Shown here: positions 16,599-24,799 of the stretch, piece by piece | Layout: each line of letters starts with the position of its first letter | How positions within the stretch are numbered: position 1 is the stretch's first letter | NCBI GenBank assembly: GCA_002347725.1 | Contig: DDXA01000004.1 | Span: 496,001-560,000, forward strand | Direction: 5' to 3' | DNA length: 64,000 nt | Origin: Actinobacteria bacterium UBA2272 | Lineage (GTDB): Bacteria; Actinomycetota; Coriobacteriia; Anaerosomatales; Anaerosomataceae | Made by a program: the position numbers and the translations under genes | The notes under the pieces: generated by a model | The model's input: the letters and a program-made list of their open reading frames with translations, nothing else | Told to the model about the DNA's origin: nothing | Database searches by the model: none

Positions 16599-18509
16599 GT
16601 GGAGCGCCCGGGCGGCGGTCTGGCCACAGAAGCCGAGGGACTCCTGCGGACGATCGCAGGGGCCGCCGCAGCCGCTCGCCTCTACCCGCCGACGAGTCCG
16701 CTTCGGCTTGAGGCCGTCGACCGCGTCGTCGCCCGCTCGGCGGCCGTCACCGCGTCGCACGGCACGGTTCAGTACCACGTGGACCGCGCTCGGTTCGTGG
16801 TGGCCGAGACGACCGTCGGAGAGGGCCTGCCGCAGGTCGCAGCGCTTGCCGAAACGCTGCATGCACTTCAGGTCGGACAGCTGATCGTAGCCCCGGGCGT
16901 CACGGATCACGAGGTCGCGAGCCTGCTCGAGATCATCGGCGGCGACGCACGAGCGATGCGTGCGTCCGGCGGAGTCCGCTCGGCGCTGCTCGGAGCCGAT
17001 GTCCGCGCGATCGCCGTGGTCGAAGTGACCCTCAGGGCATCCACCGAGGCGGGGCTGCTCGGAATCGACCTGACCGGCGCGCCGCTTGAAGAGATAGCGC
17101 GCGAACTCACACTCGCAGCCGCGACCTGGCAGCAGGATGCACTTGCGGGATCGCAGTCCACCGACATCGCCGCCGAGGCGATCGGTCGCCTCGAAAGTGC
17201 AGCGCAAGATCTCGCGATGCGCCGATGCGCCGAAGCGCTACTCCACCTCGATGAGGCGACCCGCGTCGACCTGCTCAGCAACGCGCTGACCGTGGACGCC
17301 GACGGGCGACTCATGGAATCGGTGCTGGACATCATCGGCCACATGCAGCCCGCGGCCCTGGCGCGCCTCCTGCGCCTCACCGCGCAGATGATGGCCCGCC
17401 AACCCGAGACGCTACTTCGAGAGATCGAGTTGCCGCCCGAGATATTCGCCGAACTCGCCACACTGCTCAAGCCGACGTTTCGTGAGGACCTTGCCCGGGG
17501 CGTCCCTCCGGAGGCCGACGCCGAAGAGATCTCGCGCGAGATAGCGCGAGCCGATGAAGAGGATCTCGCCCACATCAGCACCCTCGTCACGGCCTCGACT
17601 CCACGTAACGCCGCCGCGCGGGGACTCGCCACGATCGTGAGCGTCGCGCGCGAGCGCCCCACGGAAGACTCGATCAGAGCGGTCACCGATGCGCTGGGCA
17701 CCGCGGTGGACGTCGGCGCCTTCGATGAGGTCTCGGAGGCCGCCGAACTGCTCTCGGAACTCTCGTCCGATCCCGCGCTCGCGCCGGCGATCCAGGCCGC
17801 CCGGAAGGTGCTGGGCTCGCCCGACATCTTGCGCGAATGCGTTCGCCGGCTCTCCGAGGATCCGACACTCGTCAGCGCGCGCACGCTGCTCGAGGCGGCG
17901 GGCGCCGCCGGCGCCGAGGCACTCGTGAGCGGCTACCTTGATGCTCCGGCCGACCGACGCGAACACCTCATGCCGATCATCGTGTCGATGGCCGAACCGG
18001 TCGCCGCGGTCGTCGGCAGGACGCTCCGAACGGGAGATCCGGCGCAGGCCGCCTCGGCGATCGACATGCTTGGGGCGACCGGCGCGAGAAGGCTTCTGCC
18101 GACGATCGCCGTGGCGCTCGAGCACCTCGACAGTCGCGTCCGACAGGCGGCGATCGTCGCCCTCGGCGCGAATCCCGGACCCGATAGCGCTGCCATTCTG
18201 CAGAAGGCCCTCGGACACTGGGACCCCGAGACGCGGAGACTCGCAGCCCGCGAGATCGGTCGGGCAGGACTTGCCGACGCCGTGCCTGCGCTGCTCAGAA
18301 TCATCGCTGTCGTCAACCTGTTCGAGAGGAACTACGAGCTGAAGAAAGAAGTCTTAAAGAGCCTGGAAGCGCTAGACTCACCACAGGCGATACCGGTGCT
18401 CGAGAGACTCGCGCACCGACCGGTGGCGATCGGCAAGAAGAACAGAGAGCTGCGCTACCTGGCCCGACGGATCCTCGAGACGCTGCGACACGGGGATCGC
18501 GCTGACTGA
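16599..18509 (+). CDS. HEAT-repeat protein with 'LYP' N-terminal module
   Basis: 636 residues, rich in Ala, Leu and Glu, apparently all-helical. Residues 1-150 hold a module with RLYPPTSPLRLEAV, then VDRARFVVAE and IVAPGVTDHEV; the same arrangement opens the next protein. The C-terminal part (about 430-620) has HEAT-like repeats such as LEHLDSRVRQAAIVALG and GHWDPETRRLAAREIGR. No signal peptide or membrane segment. HEAT proteins are protein-binding scaffolds. GTG at 16599 is preferred because AAGGAGG lies 5 nt upstream. Forms a two-gene unit with the HD-GYP protein 14 nt downstream; a joint signalling role is inferred. Confidence 0.75.
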   Translation: MERPGGGLATEAEGLLRTIAGAAAAARLYPPTSPLRLEAVDRVVARSAAVTASHGTVQYHVDRARFVVAETTVGEGLPQVAALAETLHALQVGQLIVAPGVTDHEVASLLEIIGGDARAMRASGGVRSALLGADVRAIAVVEVTLRASTEAGLLGIDLTGAPLEEIARELTLAAATWQQDALAGSQSTDIAAEAIGRLESAAQDLAMRRCAEALLHLDEATRVDLLSNALTVDADGRLMESVLDIIGHMQPAALARLLRLTAQMMARQPETLLREIELPPEIFAELATLLKPTFREDLARGVPPEADAEEISREIARADEEDLAHISTLVTASTPRNAAARGLATIVSVARERPTEDSIRAVTDALGTAVDVGAFDEVSEAAELLSELSSDPALAPAIQAARKVLGSPDILRECVRRLSEDPTLVSARTLLEAAGAAGAEALVSGYLDAPADRREHLMPIIVSMAEPVAAVVGRTLRTGDPAQAASAIDMLGATGARRLLPTIAVALEHLDSRVRQAAIVALGANPGPDSAAILQKALGHWDPETRRLAAREIGRAGLADAVPALLRIIAVVNLFERNYELKKEVLKSLEALDSPQAIPVLERLAHRPVAIGKKNRELRYLARRILETLRHGDRAD

Positions 18510-18523
18510 AGGGGGAACCAGCA

Positions 18524-19999
18524 GTGACGGACACCTCACACGACGACCGCCTCGAGACTGCCGAGGAGATGGCCACCCTGGCCGCGCCAGCGACACGCGC
18601 ACCGTTCGCGACGCCGAAGCGTCTCGAGAAGGCCCGCGACCTCGCCAGAGCGCTCGCCGTCGCCCAGAACAACGCTGCGCTCTACCCGGCGAGCCACCCG
18701 CTCGCCGTCCAGTCCGTCCAGGACCTCACCGCCGCAGTCACGGCGATCTTCGAGATCGGCTTCGAGGACGTCACCATCAACGTCTACAAGGCGACGCTGT
18801 TCATCGAGAACCAGGTGCTTCCCGAGGAGAGCGTCACGTACCGCAAGCTCGTGGTCGACCTCCTGGCCCGCGGCATCTCGGCCCTAACGTTCGGGCCCGG
18901 CTTCGGCGAATCGGACGCAGCCGCGGTGACCGAGCTCCTCAACACCCCCGACATCGCCAGCATCGAGCAGTCCGCGGCATTCCTCCGTCATCGCGGGGCT
19001 GCAAGCGTCGCCGTGGCGGAGACGACCGACCTCGACGACTCGGTACGCGAGGAAGAGGAGCGGGAGAACAAAGCCCAGGGCCGCGAGACGTACGACCGGG
19101 GCATCGAGCTCATGCGCGACGTCGAGACGCAGGCGAAACTCGGCAAGGTCTTCGAGGTCGAGCCGCTCCAGCACATGGTGAGCTCTTTGCTCGATACGCT
19201 GTTCAAGGATCCGGCAGCCATCCTCGGCCTGACCGCGATCAAGGGCCATGACGACTACACGCTCAATCATTCGATCAACGTGTGCATCCTGTCGATCTCA
19301 CTCGGCGCGTCTCTCGGCCTGGATGCCGAGTCGCTCAAGTCGCTTGGCCTCTCGGCGCTGCTGTACGACCTTGGGAAGGTACGCATCCCCGGGGATATCC
19401 TCGGCAAGGAGGGGCCCCTCACAGCCGACGAGTGGCAGATCGTGAAGAGCCACACGACCGAGGGCGCCGACCTGCTCAAGCGCATCCAGCTCGTCGATCA
19501 GATGCCCATGGTGGTCGCCTACGAACACCATCAGCGTCACGACCTGCAGGGATACCCCAAGGCTGCGGGGCCACAGGAGCAGCACCTGTTCTCCAAGATC
19601 GTGGCGCTGTGCGATGCGTACGACGCCATGACGACGCGACGGCCGTTCCGGCGCGAGATCCGACCGGACAAGGCGCTTGCGGTGCTCATGCAGGGCCGCA
19701 ACAAGGCGTACGACCCCAGCGTGACCAAGGCGCTCGTGGCGATGCTCGGCATCTACCCGATGGGCGCGGTCGTCACCCTCGACGACGGCTCGAAAGCGAT
19801 CGTCTTCCGCGTCAACAAGGACGACTTGCTCCGGCCGCGCGTCAAGCGCGTGATCGGCGCCGACGGGTCGTGGCTCAAGGAGCCCGAGACGGTGGATCTG
19901 CGACTGGTCAATCCCGAGACGGGGACGTTCGACCACGGCATCGTCGAGTGCATCCCGGCGACCGACGCGGGGATCGACGACGTCTGGCAGTACCTGTAG
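18524..19999 (+). CDS. Divergent HD-GYP domain protein
   Basis: 491 residues. Residues 35-165: module shared with the upstream HEAT protein (ALYPASHPLAVQSV, KATLFIENQVLPEE, LTFGPGFGESD). Residues 235-400: HD-GYP domain, which in active members hydrolyses cyclic di-GMP. Kept: LNHSINV (H249), KSHTTEGADLL (H310), EHH (335-336), GYP (343-345), DAYDAMTTRRPFR. Changed: the HD dyad reads Y281-D282 in LLYDLGK, and HHExxDGxGYP reads HHQRHDLQGYP. The loss of the metal-binding histidine makes ordinary phosphodiesterase activity doubtful; it may bind rather than cleave the nucleotide. GTG start at 18524 with AAGGGGG upstream. Confidence 0.88.
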   Translation: MTDTSHDDRLETAEEMATLAAPATRAPFATPKRLEKARDLARALAVAQNNAALYPASHPLAVQSVQDLTAAVTAIFEIGFEDVTINVYKATLFIENQVLPEESVTYRKLVVDLLARGISALTFGPGFGESDAAAVTELLNTPDIASIEQSAAFLRHRGAASVAVAETTDLDDSVREEEERENKAQGRETYDRGIELMRDVETQAKLGKVFEVEPLQHMVSSLLDTLFKDPAAILGLTAIKGHDDYTLNHSINVCILSISLGASLGLDAESLKSLGLSALLYDLGKVRIPGDILGKEGPLTADEWQIVKSHTTEGADLLKRIQLVDQMPMVVAYEHHQRHDLQGYPKAAGPQEQHLFSKIVALCDAYDAMTTRRPFRREIRPDKALAVLMQGRNKAYDPSVTKALVAMLGIYPMGAVVTLDDGSKAIVFRVNKDDLLRPRVKRVIGADGSWLKEPETVDLRLVNPETGTFDHGIVECIPATDAGIDDVWQYL

Positions 20000-20001
20000 A
20001 C

Positions 20002-20364
20002 CTACCGCAGCGCCGCCTCGATGTCGCTGAAGTCCGTGTCGTCGGGAAGCGAGATCGCGTCGAGCTCACGACGAACCGCCTCAAGTTCACGCAGGACCGC
20101 CGACGTGTCGGCGGCGCTTGCTCCCGAGCCGACCGCGGATGAGTCCGAGGTACCTCCCGCGGAGCCGGAGCCATCGGCGGAGTCAGGGTCTGACCACGTC
20201 GCATCGCCCGGCGCGGCATCCGCGTCGGACGTGAAGGTGCCGACCACAGACGATGCGACCCCGTCACCCGAAGTCGCATCGTCTGTGTCGTCGGGTCTAC
20301 TGCATCCGATCGCACCCACCGTCAGCATCACGACGATGAGCGCGATCGCGGGCAGTCGCTTCAC
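20002..20364 (-). CDS. Small lipoprotein, low-complexity Ser/Asp/Gly linker
   Basis: 120 residues. Signal peptide MKRLPAIALIVVMLTVGAIGC ends in a lipobox (AIG-C21), so it is exported and lipid-anchored. The middle is a flexible Ser/Asp/Gly/Ala stretch and the last 35 residues form a predicted amphipathic helix (LRELEAVRRELDAISL). No family recognised. Its ATG overlaps the stop of the secreted coiled-coil gene (ATGA), making it the last gene of the response regulator/kinase operon. Confidence 0.75.
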   Translation of the reverse strand: MKRLPAIALIVVMLTVGAIGCSRPDDTDDATSGDGVASSVVGTFTSDADAAPGDATWSDPDSADGSGSAGGTSDSSAVGSGASAADTSAVLRELEAVRRELDAISLPDDTDFSDIEAALR

Positions 20365-20975
20365 CCGGTCTCGCCCCCTTCGCCGATGTCCTCGGCGATG
20401 TCCTCAAGCAGGTCGGCCGCGGCATGAAGCCGGGTCCGAGCCTGGCTCATAGTCTGAACTGCTGCACGAGCCTGAGTGCGTGCCCGCACGAACGCCCCGG
20501 AGCGATCCTGTTCATCGGCGATCCGTCGCATGAGCCGGGTGGCGGTCTGCTCCTGTTCGCGCGCCTGGACCAGCAGCTGCTCGCACTCACGCAAGCGGGT
20601 GCGAACCTGGGCCACGTCTCCGCCGAGCTGCTCGAGCTTGTCCGCGAGCGTCATGAGTCTCGCCCGCTGGCGCTCGAGCGCCGCGGTGGCAGTGTCGAAA
20701 CGGCGCGCGCGCTTCTGGAGCGCAAGGCCGATCCTCGCCCGCAACTGGGCGACGGCGGCGTCGGCGGCCTGTGCCGAGTCTCCGGTCGAACCAGACTGCT
20801 GTGCCGTGCCCGTACCCGTGCCGGCACTGGTGCCGGCCGAGCCGCTGTCGACGCTCCCTGCCTGCCCCGATCCCTGTGCACCGAACGCGAGTGCGGGAAC
20901 GAGCAGGGCTGCCACGAGCACCGTGATGAGCAGCGAACTGCGGATGTGCCTGGCCGTCCTGTGCATCCTGATCAC
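20361..20975 (-). CDS. Secreted coiled-coil protein
   Basis: 204 residues. Signal peptide with hydrophobic core SLLITVLVAALLVPALAFGAQ, then a Gly/Ser/Thr linker to about residue 65, then a long heptad-like helix rich in Arg, Gln and Leu (QLRARIGLALQKRARRFD onwards) to the C-terminus. Resembles periplasmic/extracellular coiled-coil proteins of unknown role. Located 76 nt after the histidine kinase and overlapping the lipoprotein by 4 nt; the helix of each may interact (inference). Confidence 0.7.
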   Translation of the reverse strand: MIRMHRTARHIRSSLLITVLVAALLVPALAFGAQGSGQAGSVDSGSAGTSAGTGTGTAQQSGSTGDSAQAADAAVAQLRARIGLALQKRARRFDTATAALERQRARLMTLADKLEQLGGDVAQVRTRLRECEQLLVQAREQEQTATRLMRRIADEQDRSGAFVRARTQARAAVQTMSQARTRLHAAADLLEDIAEDIGEGGETG

Positions 20976-21051
20976 CCTACCGATCGTCGTCCTGCCGATG
21001 CGCGCATGTCATCTACGCACACCTACACTATCGACGCCTCACATTGTCCCA

Positions 21052-22539
21052 TTATGGAGCACCCGTTGAGATGCGGTTGACCCCTCCGGGCGGGTCTTCT
21101 GGCGCGCGATCGAGACACACCACGAAACGGGCCCCGCCGAGACCGGAGCTCTCTGCCGCTATCGTCCCGCCCATCAACTCGACAAGACGCCGGCAGATCG
21201 CAAGGCCGAGGCCCGAACCGCCGCTGGCGGCCGACCTGCTGACATCGAGCCGGACGAACCGTTCGAACACCCGATCGCGCTCGTGTTCCGGGACCCCCGG
21301 ACCGGCGTCGTCGACTTCAAGGCACCACCGTCCACCACGCGCGCAGCTGCCCACCCGCACCGTGCTACCCGGCGGCGCATGCGTGAGGGCATTGGCCACG
21401 AGCGCGGATGCGACCTGCAGCAGCCGGAGGTCGTCCGCCACGGGGCGTCCGCCCGCAGCGAGGTCACTGATGTCGAGCGTGACCTGTCGGCGGTGCGCGA
21501 CCATCTCGTGACGAGAGGCAAGCGCCTCGGCGAGCGCCACGGTGTCCACCGGCACGGAAGCGAGCCGGACTCGTCCCGAATCGAGGTCCGCAAGCGCGAG
21601 CAGGGTGCCCGTAAGCTCCATCAGCCGCCCCGACTCCTCGCGGATGATCCGCGCGAAGCGCTCGCGCTGTTCATCGTCCGACGCCAGATCCTCGAGCAGC
21701 GCGCCCGCGAACCCCTGAATGGACGTGATCGGTGTTCGCAGCTCATGCGACACATCGCCGACGAACTCACGCTGCGCAGTGTACGCGGCATCCACACGCG
21801 CGGACATGGTGTTGAACGCCGTGGCGAGAGCCGCCACCTCCTCGTCGCCCTCCACCGCCACCTGGAGACCCCACGAGCCTCCCGCGATCGCCTCGGCGCC
21901 CTCCCGCAACCGGACGAGCGGCGCGGTGATCCGATGGGCGACGACACCGCCTGCCAACCAGGCCACCGCAACGACGACGAGCGTGACGACGACGAGGATG
22001 AGCCCCCCACCGCGCCGGGCTGCGGCCAGCTCCCGTATCGGCTGGACGGCGACGAGATAGCCGTCGGAGGCGACACCCGGGACGGGCGCGGCCACGATGA
22101 TCACCCGGCCGGCACCGGCCACAGGCGCCGTGCCCGTGCGCACGCCGCGCGCATCCGCAGGACCGGTCAGTCGCTCGATGTCGTAACGCTCGAGCGTCCC
22201 GTCGAACGTCGAGGAGTGGCGCACCACGCCTTCGGCGTCAGTCAGCACGAGGTGGGTACCGATGAGGCGTGCCTCGACCTCGAATATCTCGGCGCGTAGG
22301 CCCTCCAGCGGAGAGCCATCGGAGAGATCGAGCGAGTCACCTGCCGCAAGGCCCGCGGCGATCGCCGAGACCTGGCGCGCGAGTTCTGTTGTGCGAACGG
22401 CCTCAGTGTGCTGCGACCAGGCCGCATAGACCACGCCGGCGAGCAGCAGAACGGACGCTATGGCGACGCCCGCGACCGCAAGTCGCGTGCGGCGCATAAC
22501 CGTCATGCGCGCCCGCCCGACCCCGGGACCCATCGTCAT
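21052..22539 (-). CDS. Two-component sensor histidine kinase
   Basis: 495 residues. Two membrane segments (about 16-38 and 175-197) flank an extracytoplasmic sensor domain of about 135 residues; then HAMP (about 198-255), HisKA with FVGDVSHELRTPITS (phospho-His), and an HATPase domain with N box ALVANALTH, G1 DAGPGVP and G2 GSGLGLAI. It would autophosphorylate and pass phosphate to the OmpR-type regulator encoded just upstream, with which it shares an ATGA overlap (fixing the start at 22539). Ligand unknown. Confidence 0.93.
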   Translation of the reverse strand: MTMGPGVGRARMTVMRRTRLAVAGVAIASVLLLAGVVYAAWSQHTEAVRTTELARQVSAIAAGLAAGDSLDLSDGSPLEGLRAEIFEVEARLIGTHLVLTDAEGVVRHSSTFDGTLERYDIERLTGPADARGVRTGTAPVAGAGRVIIVAAPVPGVASDGYLVAVQPIRELAAARRGGGLILVVVTLVVVAVAWLAGGVVAHRITAPLVRLREGAEAIAGGSWGLQVAVEGDEEVAALATAFNTMSARVDAAYTAQREFVGDVSHELRTPITSIQGFAGALLEDLASDDEQRERFARIIREESGRLMELTGTLLALADLDSGRVRLASVPVDTVALAEALASRHEMVAHRRQVTLDISDLAAGGRPVADDLRLLQVASALVANALTHAPPGSTVRVGSCARGGRWCLEVDDAGPGVPEHERDRVFERFVRLDVSRSAASGGSGLGLAICRRLVELMGGTIAAESSGLGGARFVVCLDRAPEDPPGGVNRISTGAP

Positions 22540-23219
22540 GAGCCCTCGCGTATCGCGCGATAGCCCACGCCGCGCACGGTCTCGATGAAGCGAGGATCGG
22601 CCGCATCGTCACCGAGCTTCTCGCGTATGTGCCTGATGTGGACGTCGACGCCGCGGGCGTCCACGAACTCGGTGAAGCCCCATGCAGCGTCGAGGAGCGT
22701 CTCCCGGGTCATGACGATGCCGGGATTGCGCAGCAGCGCGTGCAGCAAGTCGAACTCCTTGGCGGTGAGCGCGGTATGACGACCGTCCACGGTCACCTCG
22801 CGGGTCCCGGGGTCCAGACTCAGCCCACCGACCGTGAGCGGCCCGATGGGCCGGCCGGCCCCGGCCCTGCGCAGAAGCGCACGGACACGCGCGACGAGTT
22901 CCGGAGCGCTGAACGGTTTGGTCACGTAGTCGTCGGCGCCGATCTCCAGGGCGGCGACCTTCTCCAGGTCGCCCTCACGCGCGGTGAGCATGATGATGGG
23001 GACTGACGAGTGCTCCCTGATGCGCCGGCAGACCTCCACGCCGTCGATCCCGGGGAGCATGATGTCGAGTATCACCACATCGTAGGATCCGTGCCGGGCC
23101 TTCGTGAGAGCCTCGGCGCCGTCCGTCGCCTGCTCGACGGAGAACCCGGCGGTCTGCAGGTACACCGCCACGAGTTCGCGGATGTTGGCTTCGTCGTCGA
23201 CCACCAGTGCGCGCTGCAT
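22536..23219 (-). CDS. OmpR/PhoB-type response regulator
   Basis: 227 residues. Receiver domain: VVDDEANIREL (acidic pocket), phospho-acceptor Asp in DVVILDIMLPGIDG, MLTAREG (Thr switch) and VTKPF (Lys). C-terminal winged helix with LTAKEFDLLHALLRNPG and VDVHIRHIREKLG, RFIETVRGVGYR. ATG 23219 is used because AAGGGGG lies 7 nt upstream, whereas the earlier GTG adds six non-conserved residues. First gene of the operon with the kinase, the secreted coiled-coil protein and the lipoprotein. Confidence 0.95.
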   Translation of the reverse strand: MQRALVVDDEANIRELVAVYLQTAGFSVEQATDGAEALTKARHGSYDVVILDIMLPGIDGVEVCRRIREHSSVPIIMLTAREGDLEKVAALEIGADDYVTKPFSAPELVARVRALLRRAGAGRPIGPLTVGGLSLDPGTREVTVDGRHTALTAKEFDLLHALLRNPGIVMTRETLLDAAWGFTEFVDARGVDVHIRHIREKLGDDAADPRFIETVRGVGYRAIREGS

Positions 23220-23296
23220 GTGGGCCCCCTTGGTCACGCCTACCGGCCAAATGTACCCGCTCCGGACGTGCCGTGTCTCGCAAGACCGTGTGGCGA

Positions 23297-23620
23297 CTAC
23301 GTTGAGAGATCCTTGCGAACCTCGCGCAAGACCCTGCGAAGCCTCACGTACTGTGTCCCCAGACCGGCGCCGAGTCGAGCGGCGATCGCCTCCATGCGGG
23401 AGGGCCCTCCATCCTCCGTACTCTGACCGAGTGAGTTGTCGTACGCGCGCCGGGCCGCCGGATCGGAGAGGGTCTCATAGGCGACATTGAGGTTGCGGGC
23501 CCGCTCGGCGTCACCGCCCCGGTCCGGGTGCGCGTCGCGCATGAGCCGCCGGTAAGCTGCCGAGATCACCTCGGCTGAGGCATCGCGACGAACCTGTAGG
23601 AGTCTGTAGTGGTCGGTCAC
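23297..23620 (-). CDS. J-domain (DnaJ-like) protein
   Basis: 107 residues. N-terminal 65 residues form a J domain: DHYRLLQVRRDASAEVISAAYRRLM, then the HPD tripeptide in DAHPDRGGDAE that stimulates Hsp70 ATPase, then LNVAYETLSDPAARRAYD. No Gly/Phe or zinc-finger region follows, so it is a small type III J protein rather than DnaJ. GTG at 23620 has a GAGAGGG ribosome site; an ATG at 23644 in the same frame is an alternative. Lies 77 nt upstream of the response regulator, same strand. Confidence 0.85.
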   Translation of the reverse strand: MTDHYRLLQVRRDASAEVISAAYRRLMRDAHPDRGGDAERARNLNVAYETLSDPAARRAYDNSLGQSTEDGGPSRMEAIAARLGAGLGTQYVRLRRVLREVRKDLST

Positions 23621-24168
23621 ACGCACCCTCTCGATGCACGGCATGGTCCGACCCAAGAGTACCATCGGGACGCTCCGGCGCGTGGCGGGTCAGCCGATCT
23701 GCCGCTCGCGCCGGCCGGCGTATGCTCTCCAGAACACGACGGCCATGACCGCTCCGACGGCTCCGGCGGCTCCCAGCCGCGCATCCACCTCGTGTTCTAT
23801 CGGACTGCCAGACCGCGCGATGACGACGCCGTCAGTTCGGACAGCAGTCCCCGGACCCAGTGTCTGAACGGAACGTGTACCAAGCGATCGGGCATCGGGA
23901 GGACCTCGCTGGACGTCGTGCCATAGACAGGGACCGTCGCTCGCGGTGCACGGCCTTCAGGCCGGACGGTCACGCGGCTGGCGTCCCGCGATCGTATGGC
24001 ACCTCCCGAGCATGTCCCAGTGTGCCCGAGAGGTCTCGGCGGACGCGAACCGGCACTCCCGACGGCCCGAACCATGCATGACCAGGCGAGCATGCGCCGC
24101 AACGGACTGGGTATCCATATGGAGCTGGTGCGAACACGCTCGACCGCGATCGGGCTGGAGGGATGGAC
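23621..24168. other. 548-nt stretch without a confident gene
   Basis: No reading frame here has a good start, ribosome site and recognisable protein together. The only suggestive piece is on the minus strand at 23690-23788, where a GTG opens 32 codons encoding a hydrophobic helix (LGAAGAVGAVMAVVFW) followed by RRERQIG; it has no clear ribosome site and the frame is open for another 70 codons upstream without a start. It may be a small membrane peptide or the tail of a decayed gene. Confidence 0.4.
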
Positions 24169-24798
24169 GTGCGGCTGCTGGTGGTAGGCGCAAGTGGCAG
24201 AACCGGCCGTCTCTTCACGCAGCGGGCCCTGGACCATGGCCACACGGTCAGCGCGTTCGTCCGTCACACATCTCGATTCGATGCGTCGCATGAACGTCTG
24301 CACGTCATTCGGGGTGACGTCCTTGCGCCCGACACCCTGTCGCCGGCGGTTGTCGGGCAGGACGCCGTCGTCTCGATACTCGCCCCGCGTCCGCGTCGGA
24401 GTGGTCGCGTGTACGTGGAAGGCACGCGGAACCTCACCGATGCTGTCTGCGCCGCCGACGTGCGGCGGCTCCTGGTCGTCTCCGCTGAGGGCGCTGGCGT
24501 GAGCGCCGACGCGCTCCCGTTCGCCTATCGCATCGTGCTGCGAATCCCAGTCGTCGCACGCCTGTATCCCCGGCTGGTGCAGATGGAAGACGAGCTCATG
24601 GCACACGCCGACCTCGACTGGACCATCGTTCGAGCGGCGGTCTTGACCAACGGCCGACCAACCGGAGAGTACCGAGCCGTTGTTGGAGACGTCGTGCCCG
24701 GGGGGCTGCGCATCTCGAGAGCCGATCTTGCCGAGTTCCTGCTCGCAGTCGTCGAGACCGGCGCGTATATTCGACAGCGCGTCGCTCTTGCGTACTAG
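24169..24798 (+). CDS. NAD(P)-binding atypical SDR / NmrA-like protein
   Basis: 209 residues. Rossmann fold with GASGRTGR at the N-terminus (GxxGxxG dinucleotide loop), then GDVLAPDTLSPAVVGQDAVVS and the family-like RLLVVSAEGAG and DWTIVRAAVLTNG. Atypical short-chain dehydrogenases of this kind (YwnB, NmrA, flavin-reductase-like) reduce small molecules or sense NAD(P). GTG at 24169 lies 6 nt after GGAGGG; the ATG two codons earlier abuts the ribosome site and is unlikely. Convergent with the tocopherol-cyclase-like gene, which ends 1 nt away. Confidence 0.88.
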   Translation: MRLLVVGASGRTGRLFTQRALDHGHTVSAFVRHTSRFDASHERLHVIRGDVLAPDTLSPAVVGQDAVVSILAPRPRRSGRVYVEGTRNLTDAVCAADVRRLLVVSAEGAGVSADALPFAYRIVLRIPVVARLYPRLVQMEDELMAHADLDWTIVRAAVLTNGRPTGEYRAVVGDVVPGGLRISRADLAEFLLAVVETGAYIRQRVALAY

Positions 24799-24799
24799 T

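Noticed and set aside
23797..24606. Minus-strand open frame of 269 codons opposite the NAD(P)-binding gene
   Set aside because: It lies antisense to a gene with a clear Rossmann motif and its translation is His/Arg/Pro-rich without family features.
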